Assembly: GCF_002082015.1 (NCBI RefSeq) | Contig: NZ_CP015109.1 | Span: 1,056,001-1,120,000, forward strand | Source: Sporosarcina ureae | Lineage (GTDB): Bacteria; Bacillota; Bacilli; Bacillales_A; Planococcaceae | Direction: 5' to 3' | DNA: 64,000 nt | In this document: one piece after another, positions 8,522 to 19,213 of the stretch | How the letters are laid out: the number at the start of each line of letters is the position of its first letter | Numbering within the stretch: position 1 is the first letter of the stretch | Position numbers and translations under genes: made by a program | The notes under the pieces: generated by a model | Seen by the model: only the letters and a program-made list of their open reading frames with translations | The model's database searches: none | Told to the model about the DNA's origin: nothing

Positions 8522-8941
8522 GGAACTACTTACAGCATCAGGTGGCGTATGAGAGGCACCTGATATGATTACATTCTGTTCTCTATATTTCCCAGCATTA
8601 GCTCTGTCTATTGAATGAAAGACGATGCCATGCAATTGTTTAATCACCATTTCCGCGAAAGGCTGATCTTGCTGCACCGTTTCTTCCGCAACTAAAATTG
8701 CTTCCTTATGATTAATAGCTTCTAGGTGCTCTCTCATGGATTTTCCAGCAATAACTATGCCGTCCTCTAGCACTACTTTCGTTTCATAAACCGTTAACGT
8801 ATTTCCTTCAATCGCATTGGAGTGATATGTATTTTTAATCAGAAAGTCTTCTTTCAAGCTTCGAATAAGTCCTTTTGAAAGTGGTCGTGGTTGATCGACT
8901 TTCTTTTTTAACAGTGAAAGTCGATCTGTTTTTTCTATCAC
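8510..8941 (-). pseudogene. Truncated Fic/DOC-family protein, catalytic motif lost
   Basis: The frame gives 143 residues. The N-terminal 130 match Fic proteins: NTYHSNAIEGNTL contains the inhibitory (S/T)xxxE(G)N motif of Fic proteins with an N-terminal alpha-inhibitor. The helices leading to ISGASHTPPDA follow. The next expected elements, including the catalytic HPFxxGNGRxxR motif, are absent. After TPPDAV the frame enters transposase-derived DNA and stops. Fic enzymes AMPylate target proteins; this copy cannot. The start ATG 8941 is preceded by AAGGGGATGTAAGCTG. It reads away from the neighbouring toxin-antitoxin pair. Confidence 0.82.
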
Positions 8942-8965
8942 AGCTTACATCCCCTTTATTAAAAT

Positions 8966-9007
8966 AAGGGATATTGTGCAAGAGCTCTCTCTTGTACAAT
9001 ATCCCTT
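8966..9007 (-). terminator. Hairpin terminator after the toxin gene, copy 1 of a repeated hairpin
   Basis: Inverted repeat AAGGGATATTGTGCAAGAG / CTCTTGTACAATATCCCTT with a 4-nt loop; on minus it is followed by TTATTTTAAT. It lies 79 nt after the toxin stop and is nearly identical to the ssrA terminator hairpin at 9697-9737. The adjacent 9036-9085 also holds a short gene tail ending DIWKYIQ. Confidence 0.7.
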
Positions 9008-9085
9008 CATAGAAAAAGTGTAGAAAACCGATTCATCACTGAATATATTTCCAGATGTCTTTAACGTCTTTGTATAGGTGCTTCA

Positions 9086-9436
9086 CTACAATTCATTTTC
9101 TAAAATTCGATCTATTATTCGTGTGATTTCCTTTACAGATATATCTTCTTGTTCGTTTTTAGAATAAATGGTTAACGGATATATTTCTAAGTCGGCTGTG
9201 ACTAAATACCATATTACACGAAATCCGCCACTCTTTCCTTTGTTTGCATTTGGATTACTCAATCTGGTTTTATATACGACATTTCCTTTGGTTCTGGGAA
9301 TTCGGTCCCCATATAATTTACCTTCTTCAAAATCCGCAAAAAGGGAATCGACTAAATCAACCACTACTGGATATTTTCTAGCGATTTTTAAAAGCTCTTT
9401 TTCGAACGCTTTAACGCCAAGCACTTTATACTCCAT
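9086..9436 (-). CDS. RelE/HigB-like toxin of a type II toxin-antitoxin pair
   Basis: A 116-residue basic protein. The segment VVYKTRLSNPNANKGKSGGF, followed by RVIWYLVTADLEIYPLTIYSK, resembles the RelE/ParE-superfamily core, where a central sheet carries Arg and Lys residues. These toxins cut mRNA at the ribosome or block gyrase; which applies here is not decidable. Its ATG (9436) overlaps the antitoxin stop by 1 nt (TAATG), the classical coupled arrangement with antitoxin first. The pair is bracketed by two copies of the same hairpin and sits next to ssrA in accessory DNA. Confidence 0.75.
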   Translation of the reverse strand: MEYKVLGVKAFEKELLKIARKYPVVVDLVDSLFADFEEGKLYGDRIPRTKGNVVYKTRLSNPNANKGKSGGFRVIWYLVTADLEIYPLTIYSKNEQEDISVKEITRIIDRILENEL

Positions 9437-9585
9437 TATTTTTCTTCTAAGCTCTTCCTCACTCGGTTCATCATATCCTTATATGAATGTTTGGGTAGCT
9501 TTCCCTTTCTCATTTGGTCTACTTCTTTTATAGATTCTGTCAGTATTTTTTTACTATCTGCCTGATTGTCTTTTAAAATGGCCAT
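9436..9585 (-). CDS. Small antitoxin-like protein
   Basis: A 49-residue charged protein, MAILKDNQADSKKILTESI then a helical lysine/glutamate-rich tail ending VRKSLEEK. ATG 9585 is chosen because GGAGG lies 8 nt upstream; an earlier in-frame codon has no site. I do not recognise a named antitoxin family. The small size, position before a RelE-like gene and TAATG coupling support the antitoxin role. A toxin-wrapping C-terminal helix is plausible. The expected autoregulatory operator in the ~110 nt upstream was not identified. Confidence 0.6.
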   Translation of the reverse strand: MAILKDNQADSKKILTESIKEVDQMRKGKLPKHSYKDMMNRVRKSLEEK

Positions 9586-9696
9586 TTCATTTTCCTCCTT
9601 CTCATCCACACATACCACATCCTTTCAGATTATGTATATGTGTAAGTATGTAATGAGCATGATGATTTAAACATCGTTTTACTTTATTTTAAAAAT

Positions 9697-9737
9697 AAGG
9701 GATATCACACAAGAGGTTCTCTTGTACAATATCCCTT
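9697..9737 (-). terminator. ssrA terminator, copy 2 of the repeated hairpin
   Basis: Inverted repeat AAGGGATATCACACAAGAG / CTCTTGTACAATATCCCTT; reading minus it begins 27 nt after the tmRNA 3' end and is followed by TTATTTTTAAAA. The 19-nt right arm is identical to the hairpin at 8966-9007. Confidence 0.8.
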
Positions 9738-9764
9738 ACATCTTATTACACCTTAATCTCATAA

Positions 9765-10123
9765 TGGAGACGGTGGGAGTCGAACCCACGTCCAAAGGCT
9801 CTGCTACTTCAGCGTCTACGCGTGTAGATCGATTATTTAGGTTTCGCGCAAGCATTCTGCCATCAATCAGGGCGTCCTGTGCGCTATTCCGGGAATCTCT
9901 TATGACACCCTCAGAATGCAGATGTCATCGTAGCTCACTAATAAGTGAACCTTACGCCTCCACATGAGCGATGGAAACGGAAGGTAGATTCAACAGCTTA
10001 CGCTGCGAATGCTAGGTTGTTGTTTGTTTTGCCAGTTATTATTAACTGTCGTTTCTGACGGAGACGATCCCTCCGACGCGCGGCTCAAGCCCAGACCACC
10101 CCTGTCGAATCCGTAACGTCCCC
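9765..10123 (-). ncRNA. ssrA: tmRNA (transfer-messenger RNA)
   Basis: The complete tmRNA is 359 nt, with 5' GGGGACG at 10123-10117 pairing with CGTCTCC before an encoded CCA at 9765. The T-arm GGTTCGACTCCCACC is present. The tag frame read on minus from 10033 to 9998 gives GKTNNNLAFAA then TAA; the LAFAA end is a typical ClpXP degradation tag. tmRNA with SmpB rescues stalled ribosomes. smpB and rnr lie immediately upstream, the normal Bacillales order. Its 3' end marks one end of the accessory segment to the left. Confidence 0.97.
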
Positions 10124-10213
10124 GAAGGAAAGTCCGGAACCCAGGCCCGTTTCACTTAAAACGGCGGGTCGTACTTGAAACTATCTATAGTATACAATAA
10201 ATCGGCTCGAATA

Positions 10214-10681
10214 TCAATCTTGCTGTCTGGATTTGAATGCTCGTTGCATATCGCGCTTATGCTCTTTTTCTTTCAAGTCTTGGCGCTTATCATAGAGTTT
10301 CTTTCCTTTACCTACACCAATCAATACTTTCGCGAAGCCGTTTTTAATATACATTTTCAACGGAACGATCGAGTAGCCTTGTTCTTTCATCGTGCCTGCG
10401 AGTGAAGCAATCTGTTTTTTGTGCAACAGTAATTTTCGCACGCGGACAGGATCATGGTTATGAATATTCCCTTGTTCGTATGGATTGATATGCATATTCG
10501 AAATCCACGCTTCATTATTACGGATCAAGATAAACGCATCGCGCAACTGGACTTTCCCTTTGCGGATCGATTTGATCTCCGGACCTTTTAGCACAATTCC
10601 TGCTTCAATCGTTTCTTCAATTGCGTAATCAAAATTCGCCTTTTTATTAATGGCGAGTACTTTACCGGTTCCCTTGGCCAT
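10214..10681 (-). CDS. smpB: SmpB, tmRNA-binding protein
   Basis: A 155-residue protein starting [22 protein letters not shown] 10681 is chosen because GGGAGG sits 7 nt upstream; an earlier in-frame codon extends into the intergenic region. Family motifs include [15 protein letters not shown] and a basic C-terminal tail ([18 protein letters not shown]) that enters the mRNA channel. SmpB carries alanyl-tmRNA into the stalled ribosome. It lies between rnr and ssrA, 42 nt after rnr, with a GC-rich hairpin (about 10147-10170) between it and ssrA. Confidence 0.97.
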   Translation of the reverse strand: MAKGTGKVLAINKKANFDYAIEETIEAGIVLKGPEIKSIRKGKVQLRDAFILIRNNEAWISNMHINPYEQGNIHNHDPVRVRKLLLHKKQIASLAGTMKEQGYSIVPLKMYIKNGFAKVLIGVGKGKKLYDKRQDLKEKEHKRDMQRAFKSRQQD

Positions 10682-10723
10682 GCAACTTCCTCCCTGACGG
10701 AAGACCGGAGACAAGCTCCAGTC

Positions 10724-13105
10724 TTATTTTTTCTTTGGACGTTTCTTAGATTTCTTTGGCATTCCTTCATAAAACTTCTTCTTTGGTTTTTCGTACTTTT
10801 TATTGCGCTTGTCGCTGGAACTTTTCGCTCCGCCACCCGCACTGGATTTCTTACTAGAACCTTGCGCTTGGCCTCTACCAGCACCTTGGCCTCGGCTCTT
10901 ACCTCTGCTAGCTTGGATCACTTTTGGTGACTCTTTACGAGAGCCTCTGAAGTTTTCTTTCATTCCGACGATTTCGAAGTCGACTGATTGCTCTTCTGGT
11001 TTAACAGAAGTCACACGCACTTTTACTTCGTCTCCGATCCGGTATTGTTTCGCTGTACGTTCGCCGATCATCATCATTTGGCGATCATCGAAGCGATAGT
11101 AGTCGTCGTTCATGTTTTTGACATGGACTAGTCCTTCTACCGTGTTCTCTAGCTCTACAAAGATTCCGAAGTTCGTAACAGAAGAAATGACTCCTTCAAA
11201 CTCTTCCCCTACTTTGTCGAGCATAAACTGCGCTTTCTTCAGTGCGTTCGTATCACGCTCTGCATCTACCGCACGGCGTTCACGTTCAGACGTGTGTCGC
11301 GCAATCTCAGGCAGTGTAGCAGACCAATGGGCAACCGTTTGAGCCGATGTGTCTTTATTGAATAAATACGTACGGATCAGTCGGTGAACGATTAAATCTG
11401 GATATCTTCTGATCGGTGCAGTGAAGTGCGTGTAATATTCCGTTGACAAACCGAAGTGACCAATACTGTCTTGGAAGTACTTCGCTTGTTGCATCGAACG
11501 TAATAACATCGTTGAGATAAGGGATTGTTCTGGCATTCCTTCGATCGATTCAACGATTTCTTGCAACGCACCTGAATCGACTTGTTTGCCCGTGCCCTTG
11601 ACGACGATTCCGAATGTTGTCAGGAACTCGAAGAAGCGTTGTAGTTTCTCTTCTTTTGGATCTTCGTGGATTCGGTATAAGAACGGTACTTTCATGCGGT
11701 CGAAGTGCTCTGCAACGGTTTCGTTGGCAGCTAGCATGAATTCCTCGATTAAGCGTTCAGATACTGTACGCTCCACAATGACTACGTCTGTCGGCCAGCC
11801 GTTTTCATCTACTAGAATTTTGGATTCTTTGAAGTCAAAGTCGATGGCACCACGATCTTGACGCTTCTTGCGGAAAATGCTGGCTAATTTCGCCATATCG
11901 TTTAACATCGGTACAATTTCTTCGTATTTCTTTGATAGTTCTTCATCTTGATGCTCAATGATTTGGTACACATCATCGTATGTCATGCGGTAATTCGAAT
12001 TGATGACACTTGGATAAATGGCATGATCAATGACTTTACCGTTCGAATCGACTTTCATTTCGCACGTCAGTGTTAAGCGGTCTTCTCCAGGATTGATGGA
12101 ACAAATTCCGTTAGACAAGCGATGTGGTAGCATCGGTATCACGCGGTCTGTCAAATAGACACTCGTTCCACGGTCTGCCGCTTCTACGTCCATCGGAGAA
12201 TTCTCCGTGACATAGTAGCTCACGTCTGAGATATGGACAAATAGACGATAGGATCCATTGTCTTCTTTGAAGACGGAAATCGCATCATCCAAGTCTTTTG
12301 CGTCGGCACCGTCGATCGTCATCGTCAATTCATTACGTAAATCTTTACGGCCTTCGAAGTCTTCTGGCTGAACGGTCGTCGGTACACTTGTCGCGTGTTG
12401 CATGACGTCTTCAGGGAATTCTATCGCAATGCCATGCTTGTGAATGATCGATAGGATGTCTACACCTGGGTCATTTTTATGGCCGAGAATCTGTGTGATC
12501 ATACCCGTCGCATTGTTTTCATCGCTTGGCCAGTTCGTAATTTCAGCAATCACTTTCTGACCATCTACCGCTTCTAATGAATGACCTTTTTCGATGTAGA
12601 GGTCCATTGGCAATTTCTTGTCATCCGGTATAACGAAACCATATCCTTCATGTGCTTGATACGTTCCGACGACTTGTGTCGTTTTACGCTCGACGACTTT
12701 CGTGACAACCCCTTCGCGACGATCTCCAAATGAGTCGTCTGATACGCGTACGAAGACGATATCGCCATTCATTGCGCTGTTGACTTCATGAGGTGGGATG
12801 AAGACATCATCGCCTTCTACTTCCTCTGGCACCACGAAGCCGAAGCCTTTTGCGTGACCGATGAATTTACCGCGAAGTAGATTCATTTGTTCAGGCAGGC
12901 CGTAGCGGTTATTGCGTGAACGCACGATTTTCCCACTTTGTTCTAATTGTACGAGCATTTTTACTAAGTCTTTAAATTCGTCCGCCTGTTCTAAGCCGAG
13001 TGCTTCTTGAATCTCGTGCACAGTGGACGGGGTATAGGATTTTTCTTTTAATAAAGACATAACCCGTTCTTGTAACTCTTTTATATTTGGTTCCAAAAAA
13101 ACCAT
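10724..13105 (-). CDS. rnr: Ribonuclease R
   Basis: About 793 residues, the RNB-family 3'-5' exoribonuclease that degrades structured and non-stop mRNA with tmRNA. Order: an N-terminal winged helix (about 1-80), two cold-shock domains, and the RNB catalytic core with [16 protein letters not shown] near residues 265-280 (active-site aspartates) and [16 protein letters not shown] near 560. An S1 domain with [17 protein letters not shown] and a long Lys/Arg/Gly/Ser-rich tail follow. ATG 13105 is only 2 nt from AGGAGG; a TTG three codons later (13096) has better spacing and may be the true start. est and smpB flank it closely. Confidence 0.97.
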   Translation of the reverse strand: MVFLEPNIKELQERVMSLLKEKSYTPSTVHEIQEALGLEQADEFKDLVKMLVQLEQSGKIVRSRNNRYGLPEQMNLLRGKFIGHAKGFGFVVPEEVEGDDVFIPPHEVNSAMNGDIVFVRVSDDSFGDRREGVVTKVVERKTTQVVGTYQAHEGYGFVIPDDKKLPMDLYIEKGHSLEAVDGQKVIAEITNWPSDENNATGMITQILGHKNDPGVDILSIIHKHGIAIEFPEDVMQHATSVPTTVQPEDFEGRKDLRNELTMTIDGADAKDLDDAISVFKEDNGSYRLFVHISDVSYYVTENSPMDVEAADRGTSVYLTDRVIPMLPHRLSNGICSINPGEDRLTLTCEMKVDSNGKVIDHAIYPSVINSNYRMTYDDVYQIIEHQDEELSKKYEEIVPMLNDMAKLASIFRKKRQDRGAIDFDFKESKILVDENGWPTDVVIVERTVSERLIEEFMLAANETVAEHFDRMKVPFLYRIHEDPKEEKLQRFFEFLTTFGIVVKGTGKQVDSGALQEIVESIEGMPEQSLISTMLLRSMQQAKYFQDSIGHFGLSTEYYTHFTAPIRRYPDLIVHRLIRTYLFNKDTSAQTVAHWSATLPEIARHTSERERRAVDAERDTNALKKAQFMLDKVGEEFEGVISSVTNFGIFVELENTVEGLVHVKNMNDDYYRFDDRQMMMIGERTAKQYRIGDEVKVRVTSVKPEEQSVDFEIVGMKENFRGSRKESPKVIQASRGKSRGQGAGRGQAQGSSKKSSAGGGAKSSSDKRNKKYEKPKKKFYEGMPKKSKKRPKKK

Positions 13106-13144
13106 CTCCTCCTTTTGTTTCTTTAGTTATACCTTCCCCTATTT

Positions 13145-13891
13145 TCACTCTTGCCAATCAAGGGATTCTAAAAAATGTAGTACATTTTCGTGAAGTTGTG
13201 CTTTTTCGGGGCCTAGTGTAATGACATGTCCCGATTCTTCGTACCATTGTAGTTCTTTTTCTGTAGATTCTGCTTCGTCATAGATGATTTGTGCAGAGTT
13301 CGGATCGATGACGTCGTCGTGACGTGATTGAACGACGAGTAATGGTGTGTAGATGCAGTCGACTTGGTCGCGCACGCCTTGTACCATCGATTGCAAACCG
13401 TCTAGACCTGGCATGGACTTTGTTTTTAAGTCGTCCATTTCTCTTTTGATTTGCTCGTCTGATAGGCCTGCGAACTTTTTGTAGTCTCGTGCGTATTTCA
13501 GCACGCCGGACCACATCAAGTCAGTCGTTTTCATCGTCATCGGTGCACACATCGTGACGATGCCTTTTAGCGGAAATTGCGTGGCCAGTTTCAGGGAAAA
13601 TACGCCACCAAGTGATAATCCCGCCACCGCAATCTCTTCATATCCTGCCTCTTTTAGCTCATTATATGCATCCAGTACATCTTCCCACCACTGATCAGGA
13701 TTTGTTTGGATTAATTCTTCAGGCGGCACACCATGACCGCGGTAATGTGGTGCTAGTGACGTGTAGTTATGCTTTTCAAGGAAGCGGCCGAGCATCCGCA
13801 CATCCGCGGATGTTCCTGTAAAACCATGCAATAGTAATACCGCACGTTTTCCGTGTTGAAAGAAGAATGGTTTCGGTTGGGCAATTCGCAT
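13145..13891 (-). CDS. est: Carboxylesterase (Est/YvaK type)
   Basis: A 248-residue alpha/beta hydrolase. The oxyanion region [13 protein letters not shown] lies near residues 19-31. The nucleophile serine is in GLSLGG (about 92-97), the acid in RHDDVID (about 190-196) and the catalytic histidine in ESGHVIT (about 221-227). It resembles the Geobacillus Est30 / B. subtilis YvaK carboxylesterase, which hydrolyses short to medium acyl esters in the cytosol. It lies in the conserved secG-est-rnr-smpB order, 39 nt before rnr. Its physiological substrate is not known. Confidence 0.93.
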   Translation of the reverse strand: MRIAQPKPFFFQHGKRAVLLLHGFTGTSADVRMLGRFLEKHNYTSLAPHYRGHGVPPEELIQTNPDQWWEDVLDAYNELKEAGYEEIAVAGLSLGGVFSLKLATQFPLKGIVTMCAPMTMKTTDLMWSGVLKYARDYKKFAGLSDEQIKREMDDLKTKSMPGLDGLQSMVQGVRDQVDCIYTPLLVVQSRHDDVIDPNSAQIIYDEAESTEKELQWYEESGHVITLGPEKAQLHENVLHFLESLDWQE

Positions 13892-13913
13892 GTCTTTCGT
13901 TCCTTTCTACGAA

Positions 13914-13947
13914 AAGCGCCTGACCGTTCAAACATGGTCAGGCGCTT
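13914..13947 (-). terminator. Terminator between secG and est
   Basis: Inverted repeat AAGCGCCTGACC / GGTCAGGCGCTT with a 10-nt loop. On minus it lies just after the secG stop and is followed by TTTTC, so it probably limits read-through into est. Confidence 0.75.
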
Positions 13948-13952
13948 GCATT

Positions 13953-14180
13953 TTATATTTTCATGATCGCAATGGTTAGGACAAAAAATAGGACGGATAA
14001 GACGATAGTCGCTCTTTGTAGAACGAGATCTAATCCACGTGCTTTTTGTTTTCCGAAAAGTTGCTCTGCGCCTCCGGAGATGGCCCCTGACAGTCCCGCA
14101 CTCTTACCGGATTGCAATAAAACGACGACTATTAATGCTATAGCTACGACTATCAGCGATGCTGTGAAAACTGCATGCAT
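13953..14180 (-). CDS. secG: Preprotein translocase subunit SecG
   Basis: A 75-residue membrane protein. The first hydrophobic helix is [21 protein letters not shown], a second is near the C-terminus, and [15 protein letters not shown] between them is the SecG hallmark. SecG associates with SecYE and improves SecA-driven protein export. GGAGG lies before ATG 14180. The gene has its own promoter and a terminator and precedes est/rnr/smpB. Confidence 0.96.
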   Translation of the reverse strand: MHAVFTASLIVVAIALIVVVLLQSGKSAGLSGAISGGAEQLFGKQKARGLDLVLQRATIVLSVLFFVLTIAIMKI

Positions 14181-14219
14181 GTTTTTCCACCTCCAAAAAT
14201 AGCAAGTTACAACATTTCT

Positions 14220-14248
14220 ATTCTACCAAAGCCCGTCTCTCGGCACAA
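14220..14248 (-). promoter_or_regulatory. Candidate secG promoter
   Basis: On minus TTGTGC (14248-14243), a 17-nt spacer and TAGAAT (14225-14220). It is about 40 nt upstream of the secG start and downstream of the eno stop. Confidence 0.55.
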
Positions 14249-14291
14249 CCTTTTGTTACAAATTATGCCGAGTGACCAGTAGTAGTCGCTA

Positions 14292-15599
<1,308 letters not shown>

Positions 15600-17126
15600 T
15601 TAGAATAATGGTTTTCCGGTCATTTCAACCGGTTGTGGAATACCTAACATTTTCAACATTGTCGGTGCCAAGTCTGCCAGAATACCGTCTGTACGCAGCA
15701 CTACATCTGGATTCGTGACGATGACAGGTACAGGATTCGTCGTGTGCGCTGTCATCGGTTGTCCCCCGATGGTAGTGACTTCATCTGCATTACCGTGATC
15801 CGCTGTGATGATAGCCGATCCGCCTTTTGCAGATAAGGCGTCAATGATTCGGCCTAAACACGTATCGACCGTTTCAATTGCTTTAACAGTTGGCTCTAGC
15901 ATTCCGCTATGGCCGACCATATCCGGGTTCGCGAAGTTCAGGATGATCGCATCTTGTCGCTCTGCTTCGATTTCCGCAATTAACGCATCCGTCACTTCGT
16001 ATGCGCTCATTTCCGGTTTCAAATCGTACGTCGCGACTTTTGGCGAATTGATCAAAATGCGGGTTTCCCCTTCAAATGTCTCTTCGCGTCCACCACTCAT
16101 AAAGAACGTCACATGCGGATACTTTTCTGTTTCCGCAATACGCAACTGACGCTTGCCTTGGTCTTCTAACACTTCACCGATAGTTTTAGTTAGGTTGACA
16201 TTATGAAATACAATGTCTGCTACTACATCATCATTATAATGCGTAAAGCCGACAAAATGTAAGTCCGTAAAATTTTTCACGCCTCGATCGAAGCCATCAA
16301 AGTCCGGTTGCGTGATCGCACGTGACATTTGAATCGCACGGTCTGGACGGAAATTGAAGAAAACGACTGCATCTCCGTTTTCGATCGTCGCTACCGGTTT
16401 GCCATCTTGTTGAATGACAAACGGCTCGACAAACTCATCATGTATTTCTTCGGCATACGAAGCGCGGACTCCTTCTTCTGCTGAATCACAATGAGGTCCA
16501 ATTCCGTAGACCATGGCATCATATGTTTTCTGTACGCGTTCCCAGCGCTTGTCGCGGTCCATCGCAAAGTATCTGCCGGACACTGTTGCGATCTGGCCGA
16601 CACCGACTTCTTCCATTACATCTTCTGTCCGTTTAATGTAAGGAAGAGCCGTCGTCGGTCCCACGTCGCGTCCATCAAGGAATGCATGCAAGTAGACACG
16701 TTCTACGCCATGTTCTTTCGCCATTTTTAATAAAGCGAATAAATGCTCATAATGACTGTGCACGCCACCGTCTGATAGCAGTCCCATCACGTGAAGTGCA
16801 GAGCCTTTCGTTTTGACATGCGCCATCGTTTCCAGCAATGTCGCGTTCTCAAAGAACTCGCCTTCACGAATCGACTTGTTGATGCGCGTCAAGCTCTGAT
16901 AGACGATACGTCCCGCACCAATATTTAAGTGACCTACTTCAGAGTTCCCCATTTGTCCTTCTGGTAACCCTACTGCTTCTCCACACGCCGTCAACGTTGC
17001 GTGAGGATAGTTCTCCCACAGCAAATCAAAGTTCGGAATGTTGGCGTGTGCTACCGCGTTGCCGTACGTTTCATCTCGTAAGCCGAAGCCATCCAAGATA
17101 ATTAACGCGACCGGTTTATTCCCCAT
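15600..17126 (-). CDS. gpmI: 2,3-bisphosphoglycerate-independent phosphoglycerate mutase
   Basis: A 508-residue enzyme of the alkaline-phosphatase superfamily that interconverts 3- and 2-phosphoglycerate using two Mn ions. Motifs: [12 protein letters not shown] at the start (metal ligand Asp), the phosphoserine region [17 protein letters not shown] near residue 60, HSHYEHLF and the C-terminal [10 protein letters not shown] metal site. Its start overlaps the tpiA end by 11 nt, and eno follows after 12 nt. Mn dependence gives a physiological link to the manganese transporter encoded about 9 kb away, but no regulatory link is visible. Confidence 0.98.
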   Translation of the reverse strand: MGNKPVALIILDGFGLRDETYGNAVAHANIPNFDLLWENYPHATLTACGEAVGLPEGQMGNSEVGHLNIGAGRIVYQSLTRINKSIREGEFFENATLLETMAHVKTKGSALHVMGLLSDGGVHSHYEHLFALLKMAKEHGVERVYLHAFLDGRDVGPTTALPYIKRTEDVMEEVGVGQIATVSGRYFAMDRDKRWERVQKTYDAMVYGIGPHCDSAEEGVRASYAEEIHDEFVEPFVIQQDGKPVATIENGDAVVFFNFRPDRAIQMSRAITQPDFDGFDRGVKNFTDLHFVGFTHYNDDVVADIVFHNVNLTKTIGEVLEDQGKRQLRIAETEKYPHVTFFMSGGREETFEGETRILINSPKVATYDLKPEMSAYEVTDALIAEIEAERQDAIILNFANPDMVGHSGMLEPTVKAIETVDTCLGRIIDALSAKGGSAIITADHGNADEVTTIGGQPMTAHTTNPVPVIVTNPDVVLRTDGILADLAPTMLKMLGIPQPVEMTGKPLF

Positions 17127-17880
17127 GAGTTCCAGCCTCCACTAATTTTACGAATGCTGTCGGATCAAGACTTGCTCCTCCAACTAACGCACCGTCAATA
17201 TTGTCCTTGCTGAGTAATTCAGTAATGTTTTCTGGCTTTACACTGCCACCGTATTGAATACGGATGGCATTGGCTACGTCTGCTGTATACAATGTTTCCA
17301 CTTTATGACGGATCGCTGCACATACTTCATTGGCATCGTCGGCTGTTGCGGTTTTGCCCGTGCCGATCGCCCAGATAGGTTCGTACGCAATGACAGCTTG
17401 TTTCGCTTGTTCCGCTGTCACGTCTAGAAACGCTTTTTCTACTTGTGCTGAGACAATCGAAACCGTTTCAAGTGCTTCGCGTTGTTCTAACGATTCTCCT
17501 ACACACACGATGGGTACGAGGTGATGGTTGAACGCTGCGAGTACTTTTTTATTTACGGTATCGTCCGTTTCATTGAAATACTGACGACGTTCGGAATGTC
17601 CAAGAATGACATACTGTACGCCTAAGTCTTCGAGCATAGCCGGGCTGATTTCGCCCGTGAATGCTCCTTCGTCGGTATCATGCATCGTTTGAGCGCCTAC
17701 TTTGATCGCAGTCGCCTCAAAACGTTGTAGTAAATCGTTCAGATACAATGCCGGTGGGCAAATGACTGCTTCGACTCGATCTGATGCCGTGAGTTGTTCT
17801 TTAATGTGTTCCGCAAAATCTGCAGCTTCACCAGATAATTTAAACATTTTCCAGTTACCCGCGATGATTCGTTTTCGCAA
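17116..17880 (-). CDS. tpiA: Triosephosphate isomerase
   Basis: A 254-residue TIM barrel that interconverts dihydroxyacetone phosphate and glyceraldehyde 3-phosphate. Motifs: AGNWKMFK with the substrate lysine, VILGHSERR with the electrophilic histidine, [15 protein letters not shown] with the catalytic glutamate, and [10 protein letters not shown] at the phosphate site. It lies between pgk (12 nt) and gpmI (11-nt overlap) in the glycolytic operon. Confidence 0.98.
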   Translation of the reverse strand: MRKRIIAGNWKMFKLSGEAADFAEHIKEQLTASDRVEAVICPPALYLNDLLQRFEATAIKVGAQTMHDTDEGAFTGEISPAMLEDLGVQYVILGHSERRQYFNETDDTVNKKVLAAFNHHLVPIVCVGESLEQREALETVSIVSAQVEKAFLDVTAEQAKQAVIAYEPIWAIGTGKTATADDANEVCAAIRHKVETLYTADVANAIRIQYGGSVKPENITELLSKDNIDGALVGGASLDPTAFVKLVEAGTHGE

Positions 17881-17892
17881 AAGAATTCCTCC

Positions 17893-19080
17893 TTATTCTC
17901 GATCTTGTAGCACAGCGACGCCCGGTAATTCTTTGCCTTCCATGAATTCGAGTGACGCGCCGCCACCTGTAGATACATGATCCATTTGATCCGCTACTTC
18001 AAACTTTTCTACTGCCGCTGCGGAGTCTCCTCCACCAATCACGGTATAAGCAGTCGTTTCTGCCATTGCGTCCGCCACAGTTTTCGTTCCGTTTGCGAAT
18101 GATTCCATTTCGAATACACCCATCGGTCCGTTCCAAATGACAAACTTCGAGTCTTTAATGACTTGCTCATAACGCGCTGCTGTTTCCGGTCCGATATCTA
18201 GACCCATCCAACCTTCTGTAATCGCATCGACTGCAACCGTTCGTGTTTCTGCATCCGCTGCAAACTGATTCGCCACGACTGCATCTGTCGGCAAGTATAG
18301 ATTCACGGCCTTTTGCTTCGCCTTTTCAATGAACGACTTCGCCAATTCTACTTTATCTTCTTCTACTAATGAATCTCCCGTTTCGTGACCTTGTGCGCGT
18401 GTGAATGTATACGACAATCCGCCACCAATCAACAAGTTATCTACTTTATCCAGTAAATTGTCAATTACGCCGATTTTGTCTTTTACTTTCGCACCGCCAA
18501 TAATTGCTGTGAACGGACGATCCGGATGAGACAAGGCTTTTCCGAGAACATCTAATTCTTTCTCAAGCAGGAAGCCTAGAACGCCTGGTATGTACTCTGC
18601 AATGCCTGCAGTGGAAGAATGTGCGCGGTGCGCTGTTCCGAATGCATCATTGACAAAGACGTCTGCAAGAGCAGCAAATTGCTTCGATAATTCCGCGTCA
18701 TTCTTCTCTTCGCCTGGATTAAAGCGAACGTTTTCCAGCAAGATCACGTCGCCGTCTTTCATGTCTGCAATCGCTTTTTCTACTTCTTCACCGATCGATG
18801 AATCGAGTTTCTTCACAGGTTTACCAAGAAGCTCAGACAATTGATTGCCAGCAGGTGTCAAGCGCATGTCTTCCTTCACTTCACCTTTAGGTCGTCCTAA
18901 ATGGCTAGCTAAAATAACCTTTGCCCCTGCGTTCGTCATATAGTTAATTGTTGGTAAAGCTGCTTTAATGCGTGTATCATCCGTTACCTTTCCATCTTCC
19001 ATCGGTACGTTGAAATCCACGCGACAAAATACGCGTTGGCCCTTCAATTGAATATCTCTGATCGTCTTTTTCATGTTCAT
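17893..19080 (-). CDS. pgk: Phosphoglycerate kinase
   Basis: About 395 residues starting [17 protein letters not shown] 19080 has AAGGAGG about 9 nt upstream. Longer in-frame extension crosses the terminator at 19108-19138 and is not likely to be translated. Motifs are FCRVDFNVP near the N-terminus, the substrate segment [11 protein letters not shown], and the nucleotide-binding loop [14 protein letters not shown] with [10 protein letters not shown] near the end. It makes ATP from 1,3-bisphosphoglycerate. It is separated from gap by a hairpin terminator but belongs to the same operon. Confidence 0.98.
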   Translation of the reverse strand: MNMKKTIRDIQLKGQRVFCRVDFNVPMEDGKVTDDTRIKAALPTINYMTNAGAKVILASHLGRPKGEVKEDMRLTPAGNQLSELLGKPVKKLDSSIGEEVEKAIADMKDGDVILLENVRFNPGEEKNDAELSKQFAALADVFVNDAFGTAHRAHSSTAGIAEYIPGVLGFLLEKELDVLGKALSHPDRPFTAIIGGAKVKDKIGVIDNLLDKVDNLLIGGGLSYTFTRAQGHETGDSLVEEDKVELAKSFIEKAKQKAVNLYLPTDAVVANQFAADAETRTVAVDAITEGWMGLDIGPETAARYEQVIKDSKFVIWNGPMGVFEMESFANGTKTVADAMAETTAYTVIGGGDSAAAVEKFEVADQMDHVSTGGGASLEFMEGKELPGVAVLQDRE

Positions 19081-19107
19081 TCCGTAAATCCTCCTTGGCT
19101 TCAATAC

Positions 19108-19138
19108 AAAAAGAGGAACGGGGTTCTCCGTTCCTCTC
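19108..19138 (-). terminator. Intra-operon terminator between gap and pgk
   Basis: GAGGAACGG / CCGTTCCTC with a 6-nt loop followed on minus by TTTTTG. It lies 76 nt after the gap stop and 28 nt before the pgk start. It may allow higher expression of cggR-gap than of the downstream genes. Confidence 0.75.
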
Positions 19139-19213
19139 ACCCATATTTATTCATTATAATCGGTTACATGTGGAATGGCTACGATTTATAACAGAATTGA
19201 TGGTTTTATCGAA

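Noticed and set aside
14181-14291. CTCGGC / GCCGAG inverted repeat as eno terminator
   Set aside because: The loop is long, no T-run follows, and the right arm is part of the secG promoter spacer.
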